A program made the translations under genes and the position numbers. Below are positions 10,456-22,670 of a stretch of 64,000 bases of DNA, piece after piece; the stretch's first letter is position 1; every line of letters starts with the position of its first letter. The DNA is taken from NCBI GenBank assembly GCA_000507305.1, contig DF241598.1, forward strand, positions 2,614 through 66,613. Direction: 5' to 3'. A model generated the notes under the pieces. It searched no databases. It had not been told where the DNA came from and saw nothing but the letters and a program-made list of their open reading frames with translations. The DNA comes from Breviolum minutum Mf 1.05b.01. Taxonomy: Eukaryota > Sar > Dinophyceae > Suessiales > Symbiodiniaceae.

Positions 10456-13057
10456 AAACTTGGGCTTTGACCGTGTTTTTTTTTGGGGAGGGAATTTCTT
10501 GATATCATATATAATGCTTACAGTCATTTGGGCTGCGAGCTGTCGACATTTCATGAATGTTCTTGGCGTCTTGAGTTGAATGATTCAAGAGATTAGCATG
10601 GTCATGTCATTTGTACATTGCTTTTATTGGTGACTCACTAGAGTCAAAACTTGCATGCTGGAAGGGGGGTGCCCTCAGGGTGGTTGTTTCAACCTGAGTT
10701 TTGGACCAACTTGCTTCGTGTCGAGAAACCAAATCACGTTGTTTAACATCGAGATGGAGCTATACCTTTGGATTTCGATCGAGGTTTGAGTTTTCTTTTT
10801 GTTCGTTGACCCGCTAAGGACGACATTTTTCACCCTGAGCTGCTTGATTAATTCAGAAGGTTACTATACCAAAAATTGTAGTTGCTATGGTCCAAACAAT
10901 GGCCATACGAAAAAATATGCTTCGACAAGAGAGGCGCCTGCATGTTTCACCTTCCAGTGAGCAAGTATCCCAAATCAGTCAAAATTGTTGATGTCGATGT
11001 TCTTGCAGTGCATGACATGCGCATGACTTGCATACAGCAAAATAAGTTCATCAGCATATAATTCCCTTAGTTAAGCAGTGACATTTCCCGGAGGTGCTAC
11101 TCAAAGGTCATGTGATTTCATCTTTTGATTCCCTCTTAGATCAATCAACCATGAGCTGCAATATTTTGTGGCAATGCTGCAGGCATATGGATTTGGCTTA
11201 CTAAAGTGTGAGGAGTACTGTAGGTGTTGCACATGTCATTGCAGAAAGGCAACACTGCTCTCCTTCTTAATTCCCCCACATTTTCAGACCATGGACCACA
11301 TTCAATTTTGCAGATTGAGTGGCCCTTCCGTCAGGCCTCCACTACCCCTTCAAATGGACAAGCCATGACAGCGACTGGCATGATCATTTCAGAATAGAAC
11401 ATCCTTGATCATGATAGTTTCAACCTGAACATTTCAGCATTCACCAGTCCAGGCCGGAAAGGTAACATTTGCCCAGCATTAGCACAGCAATATCCTTGGC
11501 GTGGTGATTAAAACCCAGGTTGCTTGGGCCTGTGGATGCGCAGATGGGTTCTGCTTAGCCTTTGATCCCCGGGTTTTGGATTTGCTAGTAGTGCTAGGTA
11601 TACCAATTCTCTGTGTCCCAATGCTTGAGCCTTGACAACGAACCAGTTGAACATCAAATGGAGTTTCACTCATAAAGCATCATAGAACTAAAACCTCCAC
11701 ATTGCCATCCTCTTGACTTGGAGCCAGGTGTGGTGGCAATGCTCCTTTTTCAGGCTTGATCTCGGCCCTTTTCCATTCTCTCAGCTCAAATTCGGGCGCT
11801 TGTCATAGCGTGAGCTTTTCGAGGGCAGCATTGACTTGTAGATTGGTATACTGTTTACTGTAGGTAGTATGCTTACATGGTGGTCGGTGAAAAGGCAGTC
11901 TTTTGAGCAAATTAAGCATTCAACAACCACCACTCCACCCGAACTTGTGCACTGTAGACTTTGAGTCTATCGAGATGTCAGTTGGTCAATTTTTGGACAG
12001 CAAGGCCTTCCGTTAGTGTTCACATCCTTCCAAGTTTCCAGAAGTCCTTCGACATGCAACCGCATGCACTAGAACCGTGTTCAAAACTCTGAAGAGAAAC
12101 GTTTTTGAATTGCATTTGATGGGAACAGGATCGCAATGAACTCCATGGACTCATGTTGTAAGATGACATTGCTCCCCTTACACACCTAGTCGTTGATGCC
12201 ACCTTTGTTTTTGTTTGGCCGTTCCAGGGAGACATCATGCTGGAGGGATCCTTGGTACGGTGGAAACGTGGCTCCCAGAAGGGCTTCCATCGCACAGCCT
12301 TGGGCTCAATGAGTTTGGGGGGAAATTGAGGTGGCTGAGAATCCCAAATTAGCATTCCAATATAGATGTGTGCAGGATCTAGGAATGTTGAATGTTGACA
12401 CCAGGGCCACAATACACCTTTGCATTTAGTGACAGTCCTGGGTACGCATTCTTGTCAAAAAGAGGTCCTTGCCAAGTACGTCACATGCCAAATGGAAACT
12501 TCATCTTCATGAGTGAGCAGTGATGTGTTGGAAGAAGTTCAAGCCTTTGTGACAAACTGTCCAATTGGCAAGTAAAACAGTGTTGGAGAACGCTGAATTT
12601 CCCCTTGAAGCTTTGTTTTCCTCAATGCAATTGTTCACATATCTTGACTGCTCAAATGAGCTTGAAGATCGCAACCATAAACCGTAGTTGTCACACCAAC
12701 GGGCACACCCACATCAAGACCAACTCCCATTGAGTAAGCTGCTGGCCTCACTCGTCACCAGGCCAGGAGCAGTGTTTGTGGCGGATCCACATCTCTCCAG
12801 GTGCTGTGGTTCGGCAGATGTGTCATGATGTGATTTGGTGCCAGGAGTGTTGCCATCCAAACCCTGGCCCATAGATACGATAAGATAAGATAGACACACA
12901 GAAACAGGCAGGCAGACTGTCATTTGGGATGGTACTAATTCAGAATCGAAAAGACTCGGGTCAAACTATTCAAGGCATTGGGTCAACCCCTTTTCAGGCC
13001 TTCACATTCCATTTTCACCTCTTCCATCGTTTCATGGTTCCACCAGTCTGCCTCCAC
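10456..13057. other. Mostly empty interval with one candidate exon at 12228-12326
   Basis: No coding signal was seen over 10456-12220. At 12228, after TTCCAG, a frame reads GDIMLEGSLVRWKRGSQKGF and stays open to a TGA at 12327. It looks coding but has no partner exon, so its gene is unknown. 12330-13057 shows nothing else. Confidence 0.45.
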
Positions 13058-13061
13058 AGCC

Positions 13062-14534
13062 ATGACAGAAGTCAAGGCCTCTTCCGTGTCCCTCTTCAAG
13101 GGCCCCAGGGCCAAGGAGGATCTCAGGCCACCGTGAAAATGACTTGGAAAGGTGGCCAGTCAGATGGTTTCTTCCAAACGAAGAAGTTGAGTTGAAAGTT
13201 AAAACCTCACGAAGTGCAGAAAGTTGCTCTGAACAAAAAGACGGTAAATGCAAAATGAAGCTTGCAAGATGAAGTTAGCTCCTCAGATCCAAGCCGTAGA
13301 CCCCAACCACAAATTAAGGATTGGTGGCACAGTTGTGCCTTCAACAAAGCTCTGCAGTCAAAACAACATCGCGCTGTAAAGCAGATTGGTTAGGTAAATG
13401 CCACCTATTCTCCCCAAAGCTCTGTATGAACCCGACAGATGGGACCAATCTGGATTGGAAGGCAGGTTGCCTTTGGACATGAGGTTCTAAGAGGGTCCAT
13501 ATCAACCTTTGGGAGCATACAGCGTTGAGCGTTGAGCACTGATTTACCATACCAATCTACCAATCGTAGTATCTTCAGATTGTCATTCTCCACCACGAGG
13601 CGGAGTCAAAGTTTTGGCGGTGGAACACGGTCCTCATGGACTCAAACCATGGTCAGAGCTGAGGCGAGGGACCTGCCAAGGGGATTTCATAGACTTCGCT
13701 GAGATGACTCGAGGGATGAAATTTTGCCATATGATTGTTATATGAGATATAGACGATGTATTGGAATTGGAACATTTTCAAGTGCTTTTGGCCTGGTGCT
13801 TTCAACAGGCTCAGCCTCGTGCGAAGAGCAAAAATGAAAGGCCTGCGTTGGCTGAAAGCTCCGTGTGGGCTACCGTGGAAGGTTGTTGATTTCAATGCCG
13901 TAGGACTGCTGATAGAATGAAAAGACTATTGATATCTTTTGATTTAGGACCAACAGGTGCAAGAGATTGGCCCAAGTGATTCCTCATGTAAGAAATATTG
14001 AAGCTATGCGCCCTCTTGGACATGAGTGATGGATCACAGGATAGAGCCGGAGGTCAAGGCGGACGTGCCAGAGGTGAAAGAAGCAAAAGAGGACGAGTTG
14101 AAAAACCTGGGCTCAATGGAATGCCGTTGAGGTCTTGGAGTTCTGCAGTAAGATGCTTCAGACATGCGGTATATCTGCAGATCCAAATAAGCCACCCACT
14201 TCTGAATTGATTGGCTGAAGATTCTACTTACGCTAGATTAAGGTTACGTCATTGAAAACCTCAGGGGCTTTGCTGTCATGTCATGTCATGTCTGGATCCA
14301 ACCATTCTGATGTTGAACCAGGAGGCTGTGGAGGCGCGGCTGCCGGCCGAGCAGGAAGTTTCCGGGTCCATGTGCGGCGCCTTAAATCATGGAACCCGGA
14401 AAGGACTGGTTTCAGTGATGCTGTTGGCATTTCCAACCATTCCAACCGTTTTTTTGATTGGTTGGATCAAGCGAAAGCAGAAGAAAGAGGAATGGAAAAA
14501 TATCATTGCAGCGGGAGAAGGTGTGACAACCTGA
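13062..14534 (+). CDS. Small acidic protein with C-terminal hydrophobic helix, 3 exons, about 120 aa
   Basis: The ATG at 13062 sits two bases after CCTCCACAG, a good trans-splice acceptor. Exons 13062-13132, 14040-14118 and 14322-14534 join in phase (introns GT-AG of 907 bases and GA-AG of 203 bases). The middle is Lys/Glu-rich (EVKADVPEVKEAKEDELKNL). It is followed by a hydrophobic stretch (VSVMLLAFPTIPTVFLIGW), then KRKQKK, and the stop. The layout resembles a tail-anchored or single-pass membrane protein. A GT at 14366 could instead end the third exon before the helix and lead to exons not found. No family recognised. Confidence 0.45.
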
Positions 14535-15687
14535 GACTGTTATTGGACGTGATTTTAGAGTTCGGGAAGGTGGGGAAGATCCTGTTTTAACCAGCCATAT
14601 ACTGCGGTTTTTTTCCTATCCAACATTCGACAACGAAGACGATATCACCTCTCGATCCACAAACACACCACCATCAAGAAAACCAACAAACATCATCCAA
14701 CAAAAGTCTTCAACAAGCAAAGCACATCACCATCCAGCATTGAGTCACTCAAACCATCGATGAATCCTCTCTTTGAGGCCCCTAGAGCTTAAACCTGAGG
14801 AGATTCCCGGTGTACCTTGTCGTGCAAACTACGGGGCTCAGCAAGTATACTGAGCCAATCTGAGTCACTTATACAATGCATATGTAGTTCATACGCGATC
14901 ATTTGACAGAAGGGAGCATGACTACGACACATGTATATACTGTATGTATATACATGTATCATACAAGGGAGCTGCAGTACTCACAAGTCGCCACATGTAG
15001 CTGCACATGTCTGTAGATAATTTCAGCGCCAAGTTAGTAGAACAAACAAACATGCCAAGAAGGATTGAAGTTGGACAGGCAAAAACTGCCCTTGGATCGA
15101 TTTCTTACTTTTGGATGGGTTGAATCATAATCCATGGATTCTTGGATGCAATCTTCAGGGGAACGTTCTACAAATGGGCCGGAAAGCAGCCAGCCGCAAC
15201 AAGAGTTGTAGCAGAAGGGCCCTGTTTACCAATACCTTATTCTTTCACATGTCCACTCCCAGAGGAACTGCAAGGCAGGCATTTTTACATGAGCTGGTCT
15301 TGTCATCACCCCCAAACTGAAATTTGTTTTCCACAAAGACCTTTGAAACAATGCCGGAGTTCGCAAACTTCCTTTGTCACTGAGCTACAAGCCGTTTAGG
15401 AAAGTGCTTGCTTTGTTCCTGGAAGAGGGGGTGAAGTTCAAGACATCTTCCACAACTCATAGCGATACAAGCTGGGCTGATATAGCAGATATGCACAGAT
15501 TTCCCTGAAAAATCCCAAGGTGGTGAATGGCACTGCGGAGTCCCAAGATGCAGTGCAGCTCAGTGGCTTTGATGGCGATAGCAGCTGTGCCTTGGCCGAG
15601 CAATTCGATTGCTGAAGATCCGTTTTCCTTCCATGATCCGTCCGTTGCTGTGATTTGAGTGGATCAATGGGAGCCTTGGCGGGTGCA
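14535..15687. other. Interval between gene D and the PPR gene
   Basis: The stretch 14600-15060 is low in coding signal and AT-rich, with a near-palindromic ATGTATATAC/GTATATACAT patch near 14931. A frame open over 15142-15399 has no recognisable motif or clear splice sites. Nothing is called. Confidence 0.5.
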
Positions 15688-15730
15688 GTCATGGCTGAGT
15701 CATGGCTGAGTCATGGCTGAGTCATGGCTG
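15688..15730 (+). repeat. Four tandem copies of the 11-mer GTCATGGCTGA
   Basis: A perfect 11-base tandem repeat (the last copy short by one base). It ends 10 bases before the TCCTCTTCAG trans-splice acceptor of the PPR gene. Each unit carries an ATG, and the period of 11 puts successive ATGs in different frames. If the leader is trans-spliced at 15740 the repeat is removed from the mRNA. Confidence 0.9.
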
Positions 15731-15740
15731 TCCTCTTCAG
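15731..15740 (+). promoter_or_regulatory. Candidate SL trans-splice acceptor of the PPR gene
   Basis: The pyrimidine-rich TCCTCTTCAG ends ten bases before the ATG at 15751. An in-frame TAG lies just upstream of that ATG. In dinoflagellates nuclear mRNAs receive a 22-base spliced leader at such sites. Confidence 0.5.
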
Positions 15741-15750
15741 CAGCTAGAAG

Positions 15751-18700
15751 ATGTCGTTAGGGCGGGAGAATGCAGCGGCCAGGCTGCTGCAGATGAAGCC
15801 GGGGTTCATCAAGACAACGCAGGTGAGGATGCTGGTAGCACCTTTTCAGCAGGATGCCAGGGCAATTCAGCAGATTTTGACTTTGTTGGCCAAAGCAAAG
15901 CGGGGCGACCTTGCATTTGTGGTGCTGGAGATTCTTGGGCAGGAGCCACAGCAAATGCTGGATGTTTTAAATTTCAATGTGGGGATTTCAACTTGTGCAC
16001 AGTGCCATCTCTGGCAAAAGGCAGGCATGCTCTTTGAAGAAGCTCGGTTTCATTATTGCCATCGCAGCAGCTTTTATCCTTGTTTTGAGTGTAGTGAAGG
16101 TGTTGGTTGTGACTGTTTTTTTTGCAGAATCCGTTTTCCCTAAACATTTTTACCTGTGAGGGGTTCTCACTCTTTAACGAACAAAAGCCGGATGGCTGCG
16201 CTAGATGTGTTGACCCGAAAACTTTGAAGGTCTACTACTAGCAGTTATATACAAGCATTTCCTTCTACTTGCCTCCCAGTTTTTGTTTGCGTGCTAAATG
16301 TGTTGGCCGGATGATTTTTGCAGCTCTACTAGCATGCCTCTGTGTGCTTGCTATGTCATGTAATTATTGTTTTCTTTCCTATCTTTCCTATCCCTTTCAA
16401 TTTCAACCTTCTCTTTCATACACTCATGGTGAGTTTCTTTTACCTGTTTGGGGTCTATGCTGGCTACATCTCCTTCACGTAAGGAGATGTCACGCCTGCA
16501 CCTCGAGGCTGATGTAGTGAGCTACAATGCACTGCTAGGTGCCTGTGAGAAGGGAGGGGAACTCTCCCGAGCCCTTGATTTGTTTGAGGCCATTTCAGCA
16601 GCTAACCTGCAGCCTGATGTGTGGAGCTTCAATTCTGCTATCAGTATATGTCAGAAGAGTCACTCAGTCCAAACTGGCACGGTCAAGGTAGCATTTGTTT
16701 TGTTTGAGGGATAGAGGCAACCTTAACCCAGACAGCTACGATCTCTTTGAAGATCCCTTCAAATGGGATTGCTATGATATCCATGGAGAGTGGACCTACT
16801 CCTTCAAATGAATGTTTGAGATCAGGATTGTACATATTGACTATCAACCTATACAGGTGGATAGTTTCGACTTGCCACTCTGCTCCAAACAAAAACGAAT
16901 GCTTTTGGGGTCAAAGAGAAACCCTGATTCAGGTGAGCAATGGTTTATGGCATTGAGCCTTTTCGAGCAATTGTCATTCTCTAGGTTGCAGCCTGACGTG
17001 GTCACTTTTAATTCGGCCATCAGCGCATGTGAGTCTTGGTGGGGACATCTTTTTTAAAGGATGACATCATGGCAACTTACGTTTTGGCATTCACCCAAAT
17101 TGACTCACGGGGGGCAAGCGATTGATGCAAACTTTAAAAGTTTTCCAGCTTCAGTTGTCCCCCAAGATTCATCCCATTGAAGTTTGCTTTTGGAGTCTGT
17201 CTACAAAGGAGAAGGGAAATCAATGGCAACTGGCCCTCGAGTTCTTTGAAACCATGAAGCGAGCACACATTTTTCCGGATATCTTCAGTTTTAGTGCTGC
17301 CATGAGCGCCTGTAAAGAGACTGCCTGGGAGCATGCTGTGGGATTATTTGACGAAATGTCAAGAAGCAACTTGGCTGCTTTTTGTCTGTGCACTTTGGCG
17401 TGCAACATTTCTCCTTAGATGGTCCAAGTGCCCACTCCTTCCCAAACACCAGCAGCCACGAGCACTTCTTGAGGTAAGATTCAAGCAAATGTATTTGCCT
17501 TCAGCACTTTGATTAGCTGTGGTTGTCATTGGCAATGGGCACTGGCTGTGATGGAGACCATGTCACAGAACCAGATTGCAGGGAATGTGGTGAGCAACTT
17601 TGATTAATCCATGCTTCAGCCATTAGGTGTTTTGCAACAAAACCCCTGGAAGTGGATCATGAATGGGAAAGGGGAGGTGACCTAGTTGGTCATCATTTTC
17701 ACCTACATGATGCAATGATACTGATCTTACCAGTTGAGAGGTTTGTGAAAACAGCAATGATGGTGAATGATGAAATCAGCACTAGCTCATAAAGCAGTTT
17801 TGCCAGAAAATTGCCCCGACGAGGCTACAGCGCAGCCATTACCGCCTGCGAGGTGTCTGGGGAATGGTTGCATGCGATCAGCCTGTACAGATGCATCTGG
17901 GACTTGACGATTTTCCCTCAAAACCCGCACTCATTTTTCAAGTAACAACTCACTTTGGAATGAGACGATGACATGACTCACTGAATGATATCTGATAGCA
18001 TCACTCCAAACATCTCCAGACATCCTCCAAACTTAGACGATTTCCAGGCATGTTGGAGGCTGAGATCCAGCCCGATGTTGTGAGCTCGACTGCTGCCATC
18101 ATAGCATACCAGCAATGCAGTCAGTGGAACGTGGCGCTCCAATTGTTTGACGATTTTCCACGTGCGCAGCTGAAACCTGACCTGCGTTCCTTTCATGCGA
18201 CTCTCAGGGCTTTGGCTGATGGGCAGCACTGCGGTATGGATGCATTGCAGCTGTTGCAGAGTATCGATTCCACGCGTCTCCAGCTGACGCCGCTCACTTA
18301 TGACATAGCCATTTGCAGTTGCGAGAGCAGCGGCCAATGGCAGGAGGAGCGCAAGACTAAAAAAAATATGTTGAAGGCTGTTAGGTCGTAGTGCTGGTGC
18401 CACAAAAGTAGTAAGGTTTAGGTTCAGTCACGGATGAACATCGAAACAATCAATCATGAGTCAAAGTCGATGTTTGAATTGGTTTGCTGGGAAACGCAAG
18501 GCCTTGAATGTGTGCCTGATTATGGCAAGTTTCCAGTTGACAACAGATGTGGTTGGCTTGACTCCTGCCATTGGCGTGTGCAAAGAGGCAAAGCAATGGC
18601 GATGGGGCTTGACATTGTTCCAACAGATGCCATCGGCAGAGGTGCTCCCAGATTCGTATACATACACCTCAATCATGTCAGCCTATGGTCAAGGATTGCA

Positions 18701-19247
18701 ATGGCCTGAAGCTATCAGATTGTTCCAAAACACCATTAGCGAACAAAATGTTTTCAGCTTTGCTGCTGCCATCAATATTTTGAGGGGAGACCAGAAGTGG
18801 GAGCTTGCCCTGAGTTTATTTGGAGCGATGGACGACCTGCAAATTCAACCAGACACGGACGTTTTCAATGGCGCGATTCGTGCATGTGAGGCATCATCTG
18901 AATGGGATGCTTGTCAGTGATGTGAGCCGCGATGCTCCACAGGAGTTTTTTCGTGGTTAGCAAGTTACTGAACAGGGTTGCTTTTCAGAGGTGCATAAAG
19001 TTACATAGATCAGAGATAATGGACAGCAAGACTTTTAAACTTTACACCAATCACCACCTGTGTTGGTCAACCAAGTTCTGTATTGAATTGCCTTGGATGT
19101 GCCCTTCCCCACTTGTGCCCTCTCGTTGGGTGCCTCAAGCTTCAGGAACGAGCTTTAAGTCTCTGCCAGCTGATGCTTCTCCAAAGAGTCCGCTCTGATG
19201 CAGATACCTTTATCTTGGCTATTGCGGGATACATGTTGGGCTCATGA
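15751..19247 (+). CDS. Pentatricopeptide repeat (PPR) protein, 9 exons, 571 aa
   Basis: A helical-repeat RNA-binding protein; the family usually acts on organelle transcripts. Exons 15751-16038, 16484-16658, 16933-17030, 17209-17373, 17479-17593, 17824-17889, 18048-18346, 18501-18908 and 19146-19247 join in phase. About 13 degenerate 35-residue repeats fill the protein after residue 95, with typical cores such as VVSYNALLGACEKGGELSRAL, VVTFNSAISACEKGNQW and VFSFAAAINILRGDQKW. Joins are confirmed because each restores the repeat, for example NVV + SYSAAITACEV at 17593/17824. Donors are GA, GT, GA, GC, GC, GA, GA and GC; only one of eight is canonical. Several introns fall between helix A and helix B of a repeat. 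No SMR, DYW or other tail domain is seen, and the organelle target is not evident. The final exon could be followed by others. Confidence 0.88.
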
Positions 19248-20111
19248 GCTTGACACCTTGACACCATGACCCTTCATTCACACTTTGATGCGGGTGACAC
19301 TGAGAGATGGCTTTTTGGGTAAGACGTTCAGACGTTCTGAAGTTCCCGTGTGTTTTTTGGATGGCGGGAAGGAGTGCTTGCAGGGAACTTCCATTTTCTT
19401 CGATGCTTGGATGGCATTCCAAAGGTTTTCCATAGTTTTCCTCAAGGCTGGCTGTCATTGATCCGGTTTTTACTTTTTGCCAGGGATTTCCAGCAGGGGC
19501 ATGGAAGGGCTAGCATTCCTTGGAATCTGTTTTCTTCTCCTTTTCAACCTACCCAGAACCTTTGGAAGGACTGGTCACCTTTTTTTGCTGAGCTGCACTG
19601 CCAAAGCCATGCTCAGCAAAATGCCAATGAGAAGATGGGATGAATTCAAGAATTGGCAACCGTGTTTCGTGATTGATGCTACGCAGGGACAGTTGAAGAC
19701 CAACCACACACAAATCTGTGTTATTCTTGACTGTTGGGTGAAACGGCCCAAGTTGCAGACTAGTTACTTGAGCTATGAAGTGCCATGTGCTACCGGGGGC
19801 AAGCCTCCGAATTTCCAGTACATGTGCAAAGGGTCTCTCAGCTCAGCTAGTACTTGTGGGTGCTGTCCTTTTCTAAGGTGGAAGTCTGGATTTGCAACAG
19901 CTTTTGAAGTTTGGCCTTTTGGGATCTTTCGTGATCTTTTGGGTGTGTGTATGTATTTCAGGTTCGACCCGACACCTCCTGAGGTTCTGTATTTGGAGGA
20001 TTTTGGAAGTCTATCGGGTTGTGAGTTGTGAGTGCCTCATTCTATGTGCTATGGCGCTTTTTTGTTTGGTTGCTTTGGCCCAGCCACAGCCATGTTGCCA
20101 AACGAGCACGT
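19248..20111. other. Interval after the PPR gene
   Basis: A frame is open over 19477-20030 for 184 codons, but it shows no motif and no codon pattern like the neighbouring exons. I do not call it a gene. Confidence 0.45.
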
Positions 20112-20815
20112 AGAATCGGCATGTTTGCCTGTGCCGGGCTTCGTTGCCTAAAGCACGCGTGCAGAAAGTTTTGGCAAGCTTGCTTGACAACCTCGCCGCA
20201 GCCCGAAAAAAAGGGCAGCAGATCCTGTTGGGATGAAATCCTTTGTGAAAACAAATGGGAGGGAGGGAGAATTCCCTGGCTGTGTCTTTTAGAGAGACTT
20301 TGGTCAATAGTAGGCAGCTGAAGGGTTTACAGGTTTACCCCTCATTCAGCTTCCCGGCCATCTGATGTATAAGCAAGAAGGTCAAAGATGGATAGAGACA
20401 GGAGAACTAGGAAGTTGACAAAGTTGGGGTAGTAACTTCGGTGCCATGTTCTGAAGATTGATGGGAAAAGATGGTGCGTCAGCCAACAACTCACATCCAC
20501 TGCCTTTGCTGAGGTTTAAATGGGACCTTCACCGCAGATGGCACAGAACTCAACGGAAAGCAGGTCTATAGCCAGGGCTTCTTGATTGCAGGTGTCAAGG
20601 GGTTGGTGTTTTCGTGCCAAGCTCTTCAAGTGCTGCGATTCGGAACTTCCCACCTTCCAAGGAATGACAAGTTTGGGCAACTAAGGAGAGGGAAGCCAGG
20701 AATGCATGTGGTACCACAACGGCGCTTGGCGGATTGGGTCCTACAACTGGCTTGCCACCAAGGACTTAGGCGGAACATCGGCACGGCCGGCATCATGGAC
20801 GGCTCCTAGTACTTT
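20112..20815 (+). CDS. Candidate exons of an unidentified gene
   Basis: Two stretches look coding. At about 20112-20240 the frame reads VQKVLASLLDNLAAARKKGQ. At about 20509-20809 it reads TFTADGTELNGKQVYSQGF and continues to a stop. Further fragments at 20869 (VSQKILALQSADVNRAYHKL) and near 21450 (SARAAKLALDNVVKRSGSAW) could belong to the same gene. No family was recognised, and the boundaries and linkage are guesses. Confidence 0.3.
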
Positions 20816-21252
20816 CAAAGCAGTTACTCCATACTTGAATAGTTGCTCACTTCCAGCTTGAAGTCGAAGTGTCCCAAAAAATTCTCGCATTGCAGTCAGC
20901 AGATGTCAACAGGGCATATCATAAACTTACCTTCACCTTTGCCTTAGCAGGGCGGTGTCATGCCTTCGTCAAGACGGAGCATGACTTGGATCACTTGGCT
21001 GCAACGGAGACCTGGATGAGCTGCGGTGGTCTTGGGAGTGGAGGCGATCCAGATGCCCAGGCTGGGAAGGGTTGGGGCTGGGAAGGGGGATGCTTAGATT
21101 TGAGGTTGGAGGTGGTGAATTGGGGGGTTCAGAGTGAAAATGCCAAATGCCGGAGCTATAAAATGCTGATGGAACTAGGGACAATGATAAGAGGGGCTTG
21201 GAAATTCATATCGGGGTTTACCGACCCGGCGTTGAATCGAAGCATCCTCTGA

Positions 21253-22670
21253 AGAACGCCATCTCTCAGAAAGTGACTCCATTTTTTGGTTGTTTTTTCC
21301 GGCAGGTTGCTGACATGCTATGATATGCTTTTTTTTTTTTGCTACATTTGTTCAGTCTCCTGATCGTGACTTTCTTGGTAACCGAGAGGCCATAGGAAAA
21401 TGAAGGGAGGGCAGGTCGGAACCCCTTCCTGCCACGTTGAGGATGGTAGCATCTTCCAGCCACAAATGAGTGCTCGAGCTGCGAAACTGGCACTAGACAA
21501 TGTGGTGAAGCGGAGCGGAAGTGCCTGGGCTGGAATCCATTGGCAAACTGGCAGTGCGAATTCGGTGGTGCACCCTTTTGAGATCTTAGATGATATACAT
21601 AAATTATTTGCGGTTGATGATAATAACAATGACTATTGTAAGTCTCTTGGCATACATATCAAGTTCATCGCTATCTGCATACATGCATTATATGTCGTGC
21701 AGATAAAGGTGGTAATCTACACATGTGTGCCCGCAGGGATATGGACCCAGAATGTGATGGCACCTCGCCAGTCCGCTGCGTGAGGCAAAAAAGTTGCATC
21801 AGCCTTGAGCAATAGTCGCCTGACCAACATCCTCACAGACCAGTTGCTTGGGTTGAAACTGGAAAGACGTTTCTGCCAGCTGCATTGAGGCTGCTAAAAC
21901 GGGTGGTACTTCCGAACTGACTGTCCCAGGTCGTAATTTTGGTAGCCGTGCTTGCAGTACCTTGTAGATACAGGATCAGTCTATCAGAATCATCGCGCCC
22001 TCGGGATTTTTGAGGTCGTGGCTGAGTCATGTTACCATGAAAATAGGTCCTTTCACAATTCTGATGTAATCACATTGAGTTGGTAGAAACTCCGTGCCTT
22101 TTGTTTGCTTCCTTTGTGCTGTCGAGAAGGAGGTGGCATCTTTCAGAATTTAGCCTCAGCTGCCCAGCAGATGACATGAATGAAACGCGTGTGGATCTTG
22201 AAATCAACCTTTGGAGGAGCTACCTCACGATTTTCTGCCAGGTTGAATCCATCAAGCTTTGGCTCCAACTAGACTGATCATCAAATCCCAAAGCATGGAT
22301 CTGTTATTTAACCCCTTGAAAGGGTCACTTAACCATCCCAAAAAGGTCACTTTGAATCACCTGGTGGTTGGATTTTGTGTGGTCTTCATTTCTCTGTCTT
22401 TGATGTACTGGTCATCGCTTTCTTTGCTCAAGATCTTTCAGTCATAGTCTTTAGTAGGGCCACACGCTGGTGGCGCCATTGTGGCGCAGGTCTGCCAAAT
22501 GGCAAATCTGGCCTCCACATGGCTATTAGAAAATGGAACAGGTAGCCTCAGAGGGAAGGACCAGCAGCAGCTGCGGCAGAATCTTCTCAAGGACCGCGTG
22601 TTGTGACCTGTTTGAGGTTGTCATCACATTGAACTAGCAGATCTTGAGTTTCAAATCCCTCCTTTGGCAG
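21253..22670. other. Interval before the coiled-coil gene F
   Basis: Beyond the possible exon near 21450 there is no convincing coding stretch. The 5' exon(s) of gene F should lie here or be absent, since its first firm exon begins after TTTGGCAG at 22670. Confidence 0.5.

Noticed and set aside
19477-20031. 184-codon open frame
   Set aside because: Longest + strand frame in its area, but no motif, no codon pattern like nearby exons, and no start context.
20869-20940. Possible J-domain (NRAYHKL)
   Set aside because: The resemblance is limited to a few residues. The HPD motif and the rest of the J domain are missing.
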